From Rhodococcus sp. KBS0724 (GTDB lineage: Bacteria; Actinomycetota; Actinomycetes; Mycobacteriales; Mycobacteriaceae): 64,000 bases of DNA. The stretch lies in contig NZ_VCBX02000001.1 of assembly GCF_005938745.2 (NCBI RefSeq), positions 6,586,501 to 6,650,500 of the forward strand, read 5' to 3'. Position numbers and translations under genes: made by a program. Of the stretch, positions 9,632-18,412 are shown piece after piece (the first letter of the stretch is position 1; every line of letters starts with the position of its first letter). Below the pieces are notes generated by a model. That model did no database searches, was not told where the DNA came from, and worked only from the letters and a program-made list of their open reading frames with translations.

Positions 9632-10236
9632 AATCCGATCTTGGGGAAGGTGGCCTGCGGGGCGATCTCGGCGAACGTCGTCACGACGCGGTCGACGATT
9701 CCGTACTCACGTGCCTGCTCGGCGGTAAACCAGCGATCCCGGTCGCTGTCGATCTCGATCTCTTCGACGGTCCGGCCGGTTTCGGCGGCAAGGATTTCCT
9801 GCGATTGACGCTTCATCAATTCGAGGCTCTCGGCCTGGATCGCGATATCCACCGCGGTGCCGCCGATACCGGCCGACGGCTGATGCATCATGATGCGACT
9901 GTGCGCCAAGCTGATTCGTTTTCCGCGAGTGCCGGAGCAGAGTAGAACCTGACCCATACTGGCGGCGAATCCCATTGCGACCGTCACTACGTCGTTGGGG
10001 ATGAGTTTCATGGTGTCGTAGATAGCGAGCCCGGCAAATACCGAACCACCGGGCGAATTGATGTACAGCACAATGTCGCGCTTGGGGTCCGTTGTGGCAA
10101 GTAGCACCAGCTCCGAACACACACGCTCGGCCATCTCGTCGTTCACCTCTCCGGTCAGCAAGATCGTTCGCTGACGAAAGAGCCTGTCTGTCAGCAGGTC
10201 ACGGTAACCGGTATCGGCGGGGGTTGGAGTAGTCAT
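9628..10236 (-). CDS. clpP: ClpP protease subunit (first of pair)
   Basis: A 202-residue ClpP with Ser in [12 protein letters not shown], His in IMMHQPS and Asp in IDSDRDRWF. Its N-terminus ([14 protein letters not shown]) differs from that of the second subunit, as expected for partners in a mixed complex. It is the promoter-proximal gene of a two-gene operon. Forty-one bases upstream lies a palindrome that matches the PopR box, so repression by the neighbouring regulator is likely. Confidence 0.9.
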   Translation of the reverse strand: MTTPTPADTGYRDLLTDRLFRQRTILLTGEVNDEMAERVCSELVLLATTDPKRDIVLYINSPGGSVFAGLAIYDTMKLIPNDVVTVAMGFAASMGQVLLCSGTRGKRISLAHSRIMMHQPSAGIGGTAVDIAIQAESLELMKRQSQEILAAETGRTVEEIEIDSDRDRWFTAEQAREYGIVDRVVTTFAEIAPQATFPKIGL

Positions 10237-10277
10237 GAAACCATTCCTACCGGCGCAGCGACCCCGGATACCCGTTT

Positions 10278-10294
10278 GTCTGCTGTGGGCAGAC
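10278..10294. promoter_or_regulatory. PopR-type operator between clpP pair and RHH/Clp-N gene
   Basis: The 17-base interrupted palindrome GTCTGC-TGTGG-GCAGAC lies in the divergent promoter region. As I recall it, the S. lividans PopR box is TCTGCC-N3-GGCAGA; the site here (TCTGCT-GTG-GGCAGA) differs at one base. It is 42-58 bases from the clpP start and about 170 from the divergent gene. No second copy was found before popR itself. Confidence 0.65.
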
Positions 10295-10461
10295 CTGGAC
10301 CTGAACCCGGCGATTCGGACCAGGCTGAACTAAACCCGTGAGCAGCACTTTTCCGCCGAATCGACGGCGGTCGCCATTGTCGCCGCTACGCAGTGGGGGT
10401 TATATGGGGTTATGCACATCAGTGCAGGTCAGAGAGTCGAGTTACGAGAGAGGCGGAGCAG

Positions 10462-11163
10462 ATGCCAAAAATCAACGTCTATGTTCCGGACGACCTCGCC
10501 GCCGCGGTACGCGCCCGGCAACTCCCGATCTCGGCGATCTGCCAAATGGCTCTACGCGGCGCACTCGATCGTGAAGCACCCGATTCTTCCGTGCGCATCA
10601 CCGAACATATCGAGACCGATCTACCGTTCAGTCCTCATCTGGCATCGGTAATATCCCTCGCGCCAGCTGCCGCAGCCAGAAAAGGTTCTCCGACAGTTGA
10701 TTCCGAGCACTTGCTGCAAGCTCTCTTGGACGAGGAAGAGAACCTCATCCTGCGCGGCCTCGACCACCTCGGACTGACCCGGGCTTCTATCCAGAAAACT
10801 CTCGATCTGGTGGTCCCAGACCAGACGCCACTCGACGACGGCGATGTCACGTACGGCCCCGCAGCCCGCGTGATTCTCGAGGCAGCGGTTGCCGACGCGC
10901 AACTGGTCGGGAACTCCGTCGTGAACGGCGCGAATCTGGTGTGGGCCTTGGCAAATGCTTCCTCCGGATACGCCGCCGACGTCCTGGATCAGCTCGGATT
11001 CTTTCAGGTGACCACTCACCAAGCCCTGGGATTGATCGAAGTCGGTGTCGGCCATACAAACCGATATGCACCGGCCGGCCAAGCCGCGATCCTCACGGAA
11101 CTGGCCAAGATCACCGACCGCCTCGCACGCCTCGAGGCCTCGCTGTCGTCTTCGTGTAGCTAG
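10462..11163 (+). CDS. ribbon-helix-helix / double Clp-N domain fusion protein
   Basis: A 233-residue protein. Residues 1-38 (MPKINVYVPDDLAAAVRA) read as a ribbon-helix-helix DNA-binding fold of the antitoxin/CopG kind. About residues 45-205 carry two Clp-N-like repeats (PTVDSEHLLQALLDEEEN and NGANLVWALANASSGYA), the substrate- and adaptor-binding module of ClpA/ClpC. No AAA+ ATPase follows. The C-terminus looks like a short coiled coil. AGGCGGAG lies five bases before the ATG. It is divergent from the clpP pair, suggesting a regulator or adaptor of that protease. The function is inferred. Confidence 0.7.
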   Translation: MPKINVYVPDDLAAAVRARQLPISAICQMALRGALDREAPDSSVRITEHIETDLPFSPHLASVISLAPAAAARKGSPTVDSEHLLQALLDEEENLILRGLDHLGLTRASIQKTLDLVVPDQTPLDDGDVTYGPAARVILEAAVADAQLVGNSVVNGANLVWALANASSGYAADVLDQLGFFQVTTHQALGLIEVGVGHTNRYAPAGQAAILTELAKITDRLARLEASLSSSCS

Positions 11164-11221
11164 AGCGAACAACTCGTAGCCCCCTCTCTTCTCACGCATT
11201 CCAGAATGGAGGTGCGCTGTC

Positions 11222-12898
11222 ATGGCGCGCTCACTCCCTCGCTTTCACGGGCAGATAGTCACGGACGACTCCGAGAATCTGCACGTGTCGACCGACGTGT
11301 TGATTGTCGGCGGCGGCCCGGCGGCAACATGGGCGGCAGTTGCCGCCGCCGAATCCGGCGCCAGTGTCACGTTGGTGGACAAAGGCTATGTCGGCGCAAG
11401 CGGTGTAGCCGCGACGGCAGGAGTCGGACATTGGCTCGTGCCCCCGGTTCCGGAACGCCGCGACGAAGAAATCTCGCGGCGCGAACGCTCCGGAGGTTTC
11501 ATCACCGATCGAGTCTGGACCGAAGCGGTTCTCGACGAGGCTTGGGAGCGAACAGCTCTCATACCGGAATGGGGCTACAAGCCCAGTGCCAGCCCGCGCG
11601 GTCCCGGCTCCCTGTTCGGCGCCCGGCCCGGCGAGCGATCGTTTTCCGGCGCCGCCCCGGACTACCTCCGCTTCCTCCGCGGCAAGGTGAAGAAATCCGG
11701 AGTACACGTACTGGATCACAGTCCTGCGCTGGAACTTCTCGTTGATTCCAACGGAACCGTCTCCGGGGCAACGGGTTACCAGCGCCAGGTCAAACGGCCT
11801 TGGCGCGTCGACGCCGGTGCCGTGATCCTCGCGACCGGCGGAACCACGTGGAAGAGCCACTCGCTCGGCGGTGACGTGAACACCGGGGAGGGTCACTTGA
11901 TGGCCGTCGAAGTGGGGGCTCACCTTTCCAGCATGGAGTTCTCGAACTTCTACGGAATGGTGCCGTTCGGAACCAGCATGGACAAGAACGGATTCTTCGT
12001 CTCAGCGTCGTACTGGGATCACCGCGGCGAACCCATTCGGTATCACGACCTACATCAAAGCCGCGCAGAGCTTCTCGGCGCTTCACTGCGCGGCACCATC
12101 ACCGCCCAGTTCACTCAGTTCGACAAAGAGATGTGGCCCGCTCTGCGCGCCGCGATGCCCAACTTCTTCATGGTGACTGACAAACTCGGGATCGATCCCT
12201 TCAATGAACGATTCCCGATGGATTGGGTGCAAGAAGGAACCGTCCGGGGTACTGGCGGAATACATGTTCTCGACTACGAGGCGTCGACGGGAGTGCCCGG
12301 CCTCTACGCGGCCGGCGATATCGCGGCGCGCGACCGCATAGTCGGCGCTGCCACCGGAGCGGGTGGACCCAATCTGTCCTGGGCCATCGCGACCGGAACG
12401 TGGGCTGGACGTGCTGCGGCCCGATACTCGGCAAAGCGGGGATTGCCAACCTCATTCGGCGGCGAACCGTCCGGAACCCTCGGCGTTCGTGGGCGAGGCG
12501 CCGTGCACGTCGCCGACACCGTTCGCTCGATCCAGTCCGAGATGCTACCGATCGACAAGGCAGTTTTCCGTAGCAACGACGGTCTCGCCGACTCGGCTGC
12601 GCGCTTGGATCGGCTGTGGGAGAGCGCGTCTTCTGCCCCGAACGTCGAGTACTCCGGCATGGACGCCATAGCGCAACGCGAGAGTGCCGGAATGCTTGCA
12701 ATGGGCCGATGGGCGGTACGTACTGCCATGGCGCGCACCGAAACCCGTGGCATGCATACTCGCACCGATTTCCCGGACACGGATTCGAGGCAGGCCCACC
12801 GGCTACTCAGTGGTGGGCTGAACGATATCTGGGTGCAACCGGATACCGAATTACCGCGTGTTGGTATCACATTGGCCGCGCAGGGGAGTGCGTCATGA
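11222..12898 (+). CDS. AprA-like FAD-dependent oxidoreductase
   Basis: A 558-residue flavoprotein of the fumarate reductase/APS reductase group. The N-terminal dinucleotide fold (VLIVGGGPAATWAAVAAAES) binds FAD, and a later GLYAAGDIAARDRIVG block closes the FAD site. GGAGGTG lies shortly before the ATG. The stop overlaps the ferredoxin start (ATGA at 12895-12898), so the two form a flavoprotein/iron-sulfur pair like AprAB. No signal peptide is visible. Because an SsuABC-type importer follows with the same tight coupling, the pair probably works on an imported sulfur compound; the reaction is unknown. Confidence 0.8.
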   Translation: MARSLPRFHGQIVTDDSENLHVSTDVLIVGGGPAATWAAVAAAESGASVTLVDKGYVGASGVAATAGVGHWLVPPVPERRDEEISRRERSGGFITDRVWTEAVLDEAWERTALIPEWGYKPSASPRGPGSLFGARPGERSFSGAAPDYLRFLRGKVKKSGVHVLDHSPALELLVDSNGTVSGATGYQRQVKRPWRVDAGAVILATGGTTWKSHSLGGDVNTGEGHLMAVEVGAHLSSMEFSNFYGMVPFGTSMDKNGFFVSASYWDHRGEPIRYHDLHQSRAELLGASLRGTITAQFTQFDKEMWPALRAAMPNFFMVTDKLGIDPFNERFPMDWVQEGTVRGTGGIHVLDYEASTGVPGLYAAGDIAARDRIVGAATGAGGPNLSWAIATGTWAGRAAARYSAKRGLPTSFGGEPSGTLGVRGRGAVHVADTVRSIQSEMLPIDKAVFRSNDGLADSAARLDRLWESASSAPNVEYSGMDAIAQRESAGMLAMGRWAVRTAMARTETRGMHTRTDFPDTDSRQAHRLLSGGLNDIWVQPDTELPRVGITLAAQGSAS

Positions 12899-13248
12899 TC
12901 GAGATCATCAACGCCGACCGATGCACCACGTGTGACATCTGTGTCCGGATCTGCCCGATGAACGTCTTCGAAGCCGTCCCGGATGCCCCTCCCGTGATCG
13001 CCCGGCACTCGGACTGCCAAACATGTTTCCAGTGTGAGGCGTACTGCCCGGCCGATGCCATGTTCGTCTCGCCCTCGCGCACACCGGAACCTCAGGGCTC
13101 CGAGTTCCTCGACGAAGAGCACCTCCTCGGGCAGAACCTGCTCGGGATGTATCGCGAACGCGTCGGGTGGCGTAAATCGTCTCCCCGCCCGACACAATCC
13201 ACAGCCGACTATCACCAGCTTGCACAGAACGCCAGGAGAACACCATGA
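12895..13248 (+). CDS. AprB-like ferredoxin (two 4Fe-4S clusters)
   Basis: A 117-residue iron-sulfur protein with two cluster motifs: CTTCDICVRICP near residue 11 and CQTCFQCEAYCP near residue 42, each CxxCxxCxxxCP. A C-terminal tail of about 55 residues, starting near FLDEEHLLGQNLLGMYRE, may wrap the flavoprotein as the AprB tail does. It is coupled by four-base overlaps to the genes on both sides. It probably passes electrons to or from the flavoprotein. Confidence 0.85.
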   Translation: MIEIINADRCTTCDICVRICPMNVFEAVPDAPPVIARHSDCQTCFQCEAYCPADAMFVSPSRTPEPQGSEFLDEEHLLGQNLLGMYRERVGWRKSSPRPTQSTADYHQLAQNARRTP

Positions 13249-14246
13249 CCATCCGCACTCGCACCAAAAGCCTTGCTGTACTGCTGGGAATCGCACTTCT
13301 CGCAACGGTGACCGCGTGCTCGTCGACCTCGGAAGCAACCGAGGGTACGTCGGGCGCCCTGGTTCCGTTGACGGTGGGCGCTCCGTGGAACGGTGCGGCG
13401 GGTAAATCCCCGGCGGACACAACCTCGTTCGGTTACGCCGTCCACGAAGGTCTTGCGCAACCGATTCTCGAGAAGTACGGGTTCGAGTACAAAGCCTTCG
13501 TGGGCTTCAACAACGGTCCGCCGGTAGTGCAGGCACTACAGACGGGAGACGTACAGGTTGGCATAATCGGCGACACGCCTGCCGTTCAGGCGAAGGCGAG
13601 CGGAATCGACGTGCCTGCCTTGGTGATCGACAAGCCTGCGTCCGATATCTGGTTCCTCGGCCGTGAAGGTGGAGTGTCGAAGATCGAAGATCTTGCCGGC
13701 AAGAAGGTGGGACTCCAGTTCGGCTCCAACTTCGACAAGTACGGACGCGCGGTTCTCGAACGGGCCGGTGTCGCGGATCAGGTGGAATTGGTGAATCTCC
13801 TCTTCGCCGACGCGCTTCCGGCCCTGCAGCGCGGCGACATCGACGCCGTTCCGCTTCCCGCCACCACGGCCGGCATCTGGCGCAAGCAGATCAACTTCCC
13901 GATCCTGTCCAAGGCAAGCGTCGACGATCCGGATCTGCTGGCCACCAGCGTGGCTCTGACGTCGCGTGAGACTCTTTCAGCGAATCCCGAACTGGCAAAG
14001 GCCGTCTGGGAGGTTATTGCGGCCGGAGACAAGGCAATCGATGCGGACCACGATGCCTACGCCCAATTCGTATTTGATGCCACCGGCTCACCGGTCGATG
14101 TGGTCAAGGAAGCAACGCTGTGGAATTTCCAGACCGAACCTGTTGATCCGGACGGATTGAACACGGTGCGTTCGACGCTCGACTTCCTGGTCAAATCCGG
14201 TAAGGCGCCCAACGCCTTCGACGTCACAACCTGGGCAGTGTCATGA
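13245..14246 (+). CDS. SsuA/NMT1-type substrate-binding lipoprotein
   Basis: A 333-residue binding protein with signal peptide and lipobox (LATVTAC, Cys25). The fold motifs (FVGFNNGPPVVQALQTGDVQ, IGDTPAVQAKASG) match binding proteins for sulfonates, nitrate and thiamine precursors. The start overlaps the ferredoxin stop. With a dedicated permease and ATPase it forms a complete importer. A sulfonate or other organosulfur ligand is inferred from context only. Confidence 0.85.
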   Translation: MTIRTRTKSLAVLLGIALLATVTACSSTSEATEGTSGALVPLTVGAPWNGAAGKSPADTTSFGYAVHEGLAQPILEKYGFEYKAFVGFNNGPPVVQALQTGDVQVGIIGDTPAVQAKASGIDVPALVIDKPASDIWFLGREGGVSKIEDLAGKKVGLQFGSNFDKYGRAVLERAGVADQVELVNLLFADALPALQRGDIDAVPLPATTAGIWRKQINFPILSKASVDDPDLLATSVALTSRETLSANPELAKAVWEVIAAGDKAIDADHDAYAQFVFDATGSPVDVVKEATLWNFQTEPVDPDGLNTVRSTLDFLVKSGKAPNAFDVTTWAVS

Positions 14247-15085
14247 GTGTGGAAGCACCAGCACCACCCCGGGTCGAATCTCCGCAACTCGTCGCGCCGG
14301 TAGCCAGCCGCCGTCGACGCTCACGATTGACCGATATCGCACTGCGCGCGAGCGTCCCGGTTGCCCTACTCGCTTTGTGGGCGGTGGGATCAGCCACCGG
14401 CAAGATCGACGAGAAGACCTTCCCGTCACCGGGGTCGGTGTGGTCGGCATTCGTCGAGCTACTGACCACCGGCGTTCTCTGGGATAACCTTTCGGTATCC
14501 CTGGTTCGTGTTGCCATCGGATTTGCCATCGGCGGCGCCCTGGGTCTGTCACTCGGCATCGTCTCCGGTTTGTTTGCTCTTGCCGACAAACTGCTCGACC
14601 CGACGCTGCAAATGCTCCGCACCATCCCGTTTCTGGCCATCACTCCGTTGCTGATCCTGTGGTTCGGTATCGACGAACGACCCAAGATCATCATCATCGC
14701 GGCGGCAGCGCTGTTTCCGCTGTACATCAACACTCACAGCGGCGTGCGCAACGTCGATCGCAAAGTCATCGAGGCGGGACGAGTGTTCGGGCTCCGTGGC
14801 ATCGGGTTGATCCGTCAAGTGATCCTGCCGGAGATGATTCCGTCGGTGCTTGTCGGACTGCGGGTCTCGCTGTCGGTGTCGCTTCTCGCGCTTATCGTCG
14901 CCGAATTGAGCAATGCCCCCAAGGGCCTCGGCTTCCTGATGACGTCGGCTCAGCAGTATTTCCAGACCGACATCCTGGTGGTTGTCGTGATCATCTATGC
15001 AATCTGGGGGTTGTCGGTCGACCTTCTCGTTCGAGGTCTCGAGCGAATCCTGATGCCGTACAAGCAATGGGGGAAGTCCGCATGA
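14243..15085 (+). CDS. SsuC-type ABC permease
   Basis: A 280-residue permease of the SsuC/TauC/NrtB family with about six helices and the coupling loop EAGRVFGLRGIGLIRQVILP. The N-terminus has about 35 basic cytoplasmic residues. Four-base overlaps join it to the binding protein and the ATPase. It would form a homodimeric channel for the ligand of the preceding lipoprotein. Confidence 0.88.
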   Translation: MSVEAPAPPRVESPQLVAPVASRRRRSRLTDIALRASVPVALLALWAVGSATGKIDEKTFPSPGSVWSAFVELLTTGVLWDNLSVSLVRVAIGFAIGGALGLSLGIVSGLFALADKLLDPTLQMLRTIPFLAITPLLILWFGIDERPKIIIIAAAALFPLYINTHSGVRNVDRKVIEAGRVFGLRGIGLIRQVILPEMIPSVLVGLRVSLSVSLLALIVAELSNAPKGLGFLMTSAQQYFQTDILVVVVIIYAIWGLSVDLLVRGLERILMPYKQWGKSA

Positions 15086-15816
15086 CGGTTCGAACATCCG
15101 ACACCGGCGTATACGCCAGTGGTGTCGTCAAGACTTTTGGTGATCGCACAATCCTGGACGGTTTCTCGCTCGATGTAAGACCGGGGGAATTTGTTGCACT
15201 TCTCGGAGCCAGCGGCAGTGGCAAGACAACCTTCCTGCGCATTCTCGCCGGCCTCGAGGGACACGACGCCGGAGAGGTGCGTGCACCGGACGCACGGACG
15301 GTTGTCTTTCAGGAGCCTCGCCTGATCGCGTCGAAGCGCGTCCAGGACAACGTCATACTCGGTCAGCGGGCAACCCGGAAGAATCGCGCCGCCGCAGCTG
15401 CAGCCTTGGCTGAGGTGTCACTTGCCGGACGCGAACGTGCGTGGCCCACAACCTTGTCGGGCGGCGAAGCACAACGCGTCGCATTGGCCCGGGCCTTGGT
15501 TCGCAATCCGCAACTGTTGTTGCTGGACGAGCCTTTTGCGGCACTCGACGCGCTCACCCGACTCCGCATGCAGGCGTTGGTGGCGGAACTGTGCCGCAAA
15601 CATCGCCCGGCAGTGCTGCTGGTGACTCACGACATCGACGAGGCAATCCTGCTTGCGGATCGAATTGCGGTGTTGCGGGACGGTCGTTTGAGCATCCTCG
15701 AAGACGTCTCGTTCGCGCAGCCGCGCAATCCGGCGCAACCGGGGTATGCAGCTCTGCGCACCCGCTTACTCGAGGAATTGGGGGTCTACGAAGCGGTAGG
15801 TGCCGCACTCACGTAG
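15082..15816 (+). CDS. SsuB-type ABC ATPase
   Basis: A 244-residue ATPase with Walker A (GASGSGKTT), signature LSGGEAQRVALARAL, Walker B (LLLLDEPFAALD) and H-loop (VTHDIDEAILLAD). The length is normal for SsuB/TauB. The start overlaps the permease stop (ATGA). The Q-loop context TVVFQEPRL is typical of the sulfonate/nitrate group. It is the last coupled gene; the LLM oxidoreductase follows after 64 bases. Confidence 0.9.
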   Translation: MTVRTSDTGVYASGVVKTFGDRTILDGFSLDVRPGEFVALLGASGSGKTTFLRILAGLEGHDAGEVRAPDARTVVFQEPRLIASKRVQDNVILGQRATRKNRAAAAAALAEVSLAGRERAWPTTLSGGEAQRVALARALVRNPQLLLLDEPFAALDALTRLRMQALVAELCRKHRPAVLLVTHDIDEAILLADRIAVLRDGRLSILEDVSFAQPRNPAQPGYAALRTRLLEELGVYEAVGAALT

Positions 15817-15880
15817 CGGCAACCGGGCCTTCCCGGCCATGATGAAAGGTGCAACCATTTCCTCTCGGCAGGAGCACGGC

Positions 15881-16675
15881 ATGACTCGTCCGGTACGCAT
15901 CGGTGTTCAACTCCAACCCCAGCACGCGCCCGACTACGGGCTGATCCGCGACGCGGTTCTGCGATCAGAGGACGCCGGTGTCGACATCGTCTTCAACTGG
16001 GACCACTTCTATCCGTTGACCGGTGATCCCGACGGAGCTCATTTCGAGTGCTGGACCATGCTCGGAGCCTGGGCCGAGCAGACCGAACGTGTGGAGATCG
16101 GAGCCCTGGTCACCGGCGGTGGCTACCGCAATCCCGATCTGCTGGCCGATATGGCGCGCACTGTCGACCATATGAGCGGTGGGCGGCTCATCCTCGGCAT
16201 CGGTGCCGGCTGGTTCCAGAAGGACTACGACCAGTTCGGCTACGACTTCGGTACCCCGGGTTCACGCCTGAAACTGCTCGGCGAGTACCTGCCTCGCATC
16301 ACCCGGCGACTGGCCGCCGGCAATCCGCCGCCGACGCGCAATATCCCGATTCTGATCGGCGGTGGCGGCGAGAAGAAAACCCTGCGTTTGGTCGCCGAAT
16401 ACGCCGATGTGTGGCACAGCTTCGGCGACCGCGAGACACACCTGCGTAAGTCCGACATCCTGGCCGATCACTGCGCCGCCGTCGGACGCAATCCCCTGGA
16501 CGTGGAGCATTCCGCCCCGTGGCCCGGATTGGAGAATGCCGCCGACCTGGTGGCAGATGGCGTCACTCTCTTCACGGTCAGTGTGAGCGGTCCGGACTAC
16601 GACCTGACAACCCTCGTCGAGGCAATCGGGTGGCGCGATGAGAACACCGCGCCACCGTTGAGCGGTCTGGCCTAG
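15881..16675 (+). CDS. LLM-class F420-dependent oxidoreductase
   Basis: A 264-residue TIM-barrel protein of the luciferase-like family, with typical blocks GVDIVFNWDHF, GALVTGGGYRNPDLLADMA and GRLILGIGAGWFQKDY. Actinobacterial members of this short subgroup usually use F420; monooxygenases such as SsuD and SfnG are FMNH2-dependent relatives. The ATG follows GGCAGGAGCACGGC, a reasonable ribosome site. Its place behind an SsuABC-type importer suggests desulfonation or a related step. The cofactor and substrate are inferred. Confidence 0.8.
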   Translation: MTRPVRIGVQLQPQHAPDYGLIRDAVLRSEDAGVDIVFNWDHFYPLTGDPDGAHFECWTMLGAWAEQTERVEIGALVTGGGYRNPDLLADMARTVDHMSGGRLILGIGAGWFQKDYDQFGYDFGTPGSRLKLLGEYLPRITRRLAAGNPPPTRNIPILIGGGGEKKTLRLVAEYADVWHSFGDRETHLRKSDILADHCAAVGRNPLDVEHSAPWPGLENAADLVADGVTLFTVSVSGPDYDLTTLVEAIGWRDENTAPPLSGLA

Positions 16676-16692
16676 CGGCCTGCGCACAGGCG

Positions 16693-18402
16693 TTACGCCC
16701 TCGCGAGAATTCCTGCGAAATCGGTTCCGACCGGCAGGGTTCCGTATTCGTGGCCACGATCCTCGCCCAGGCGAGCGGCGATGAACGCCTCCGACGACGC
16801 AGCCGGGGAGTAGCGAACCATCAGCGAAGCCTGCAACGCGAGCGCCATGGCTTCGACAACGGTCCGCGCCCTCAGCTGTGCGTCGGCGGGTGCCAGCGTG
16901 GCGAGTTCACCGAGCTGGCGGCGTACGCGGTCGAGATGCTGATCGAGAACCGGGTTGTTGCCGCGAGCAAGGTTGACCTCGAGGTCGAACGCGGCGACGG
17001 AATCGGGTTCACGAGTCATCGCACGCAGTACGTCGAGCGCGATGACGTTGCCTGAGCCCTCCCACACGGCCATGACGGGCTGTTCGCGGTAGCGACGAGC
17101 CAGCGGGAAGTCCTCGGTGTATCCGTTGCCTCCCAGGCATTCGAGAGCCTCGTACGAGTGATGCGGGCCGCGCTTGCAGATCCAGTACTTCGCGACGGCT
17201 GTCGCGAGGCGCCGGAACGCCTTTTCCTGCTCGTCTGCATCGTTGTCCTGCGCGCGTGCCAACCGAAGTGCGGTGATGGTCGCGGCCTCGGATTCGAGAG
17301 CCAGATCGGCAAGCACCGACGTCATGGCAGGCTGATCCGCCAGAACCGCACCGAAAGCACTGCGGTGGCGCGCATGCCACACGGCTTCGGCGACGGACTG
17401 GCGCATCCCGGCGGTACTGCCGAGGATGCAGTCGAGGCGCGTCTGCGACACCATCTCGATGATGGTTCGCACGCCGCGGCCCGGTTCACCGATCATCGTG
17501 CCGACGGTGCCGTCGAGTTCGATCTCCGACGACGCGTTGGACTTGTTGCCCAGCTTGTTCTTCAGACGCTGGATGCGGAAGACGTTCCGGGTACCGTCCG
17601 GCAGGATGCGGGGGAGAAGGAAGCAGGAAAGTCCCTCGCCGGCAGCACCTTCAGCCTGAGCGAGAACCAGAAATGCATCGGACATCGGTGCCGAGCAGAA
17701 CCACTTGTGACCGGTGAGCAGGTAATCGGCACCCGGGCCGCCGCGGCCGGCCGGCTTGGCGATGGTGGTGTTGGCGCGTACGTCCGAGCCGCCTTGCTTC
17801 TCCGTCATCGACATACCGAAGATGGCGGATGCCTTTCCCGGGGCGTCCAACTCGGGGGTGTAGCTGCGCGAGAGTGCGCGCGGCGTCCAGAGAGCGGCGA
17901 CATCAGGTTGCAGCTCGAGCGAGGGAATGACGGCGTGCGTCATGGAGATCGGGCACGCATGGCCTGGCTCGACCTGAGAGAACAGCATAAATGCTGCTGC
18001 GCGAGCAACATTGGCACCGGGCTTGGGGTTTTCCCACGCCGACGTATGCGCGCCGTGAGCGACCGCCGCCGAGATGATGCGGTGATACGACGGATGGTAT
18101 TCGACCTCGTCGATGCGGTTTCCCCAGCGATCGAAAGTCTTCAGTTCGGGGATTACCGTGTTGGCCAGCTCGGCGTCGTGCTGGAATCCCGCACTACCGA
18201 CCAGTTCACCGATATCGGTGAGTTCTCCTGTTGCCCAATCTGCATCGTGGCGCGCGACTCCTTCGGCGAGCACCGTATCGAGCATGAACTCGTTGACATC
18301 CGTGCGCGGCACCGACTGGTTGAGCACCGCGTGCGTGCGATGCGGAGCCGGATGGGTGACGGTCTTCTCGGAAATAACGGTCTTCTCGGAAATATCAGTC
18401 AT
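16693..18402 (-). CDS. acyl-CoA dehydrogenase, AidB-like
   Basis: A 569-residue flavoenzyme, near the length of E. coli AidB (about 540). It contains MTEKQGGSDVRANTT (FAD/substrate region) and the C-terminal block LGGNGYTEDFPLARRYREQP with AVWEGSGNV. It begins ten bases after the acyl-CoA synthetase stop, so it is in the same operon. It may oxidise the acyl-CoA made from nitrile-derived acids, or act as an AidB-type protein. The N-terminus contains a 12-residue run made by an 18-base tandem duplication (ISEKTV twice). Confidence 0.85.
   Translation of the reverse strand: MTDISEKTVISEKTVTHPAPHRTHAVLNQSVPRTDVNEFMLDTVLAEGVARHDADWATGELTDIGELVGSAGFQHDAELANTVIPELKTFDRWGNRIDEVEYHPSYHRIISAAVAHGAHTSAWENPKPGANVARAAAFMLFSQVEPGHACPISMTHAVIPSLELQPDVAALWTPRALSRSYTPELDAPGKASAIFGMSMTEKQGGSDVRANTTIAKPAGRGGPGADYLLTGHKWFCSAPMSDAFLVLAQAEGAAGEGLSCFLLPRILPDGTRNVFRIQRLKNKLGNKSNASSEIELDGTVGTMIGEPGRGVRTIIEMVSQTRLDCILGSTAGMRQSVAEAVWHARHRSAFGAVLADQPAMTSVLADLALESEAATITALRLARAQDNDADEQEKAFRRLATAVAKYWICKRGPHHSYEALECLGGNGYTEDFPLARRYREQPVMAVWEGSGNVIALDVLRAMTREPDSVAAFDLEVNLARGNNPVLDQHLDRVRRQLGELATLAPADAQLRARTVVEAMALALQASLMVRYSPAASSEAFIAARLGEDRGHEYGTLPVGTDFAGILARA
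18359..18394. repeat. 18-base tandem duplication at the start of the acyl-CoA dehydrogenase gene
   Basis: Two perfect copies of an 18-base unit (acggtcttctcggaaata) lie side by side just inside the coding region. They add six residues to the N-terminus without shifting the frame. This looks like replication slippage and may vary between strains. Confidence 0.9.
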
Positions 18403-18412
18403 GACAGGCCTT

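Noticed and set aside
10393..10461. Upstream start for the RHH/Clp-N protein
   Set aside because: The ATG at 10462 has a good ribosome site and begins the RHH fold; the upstream codons are low in structure and unsupported.
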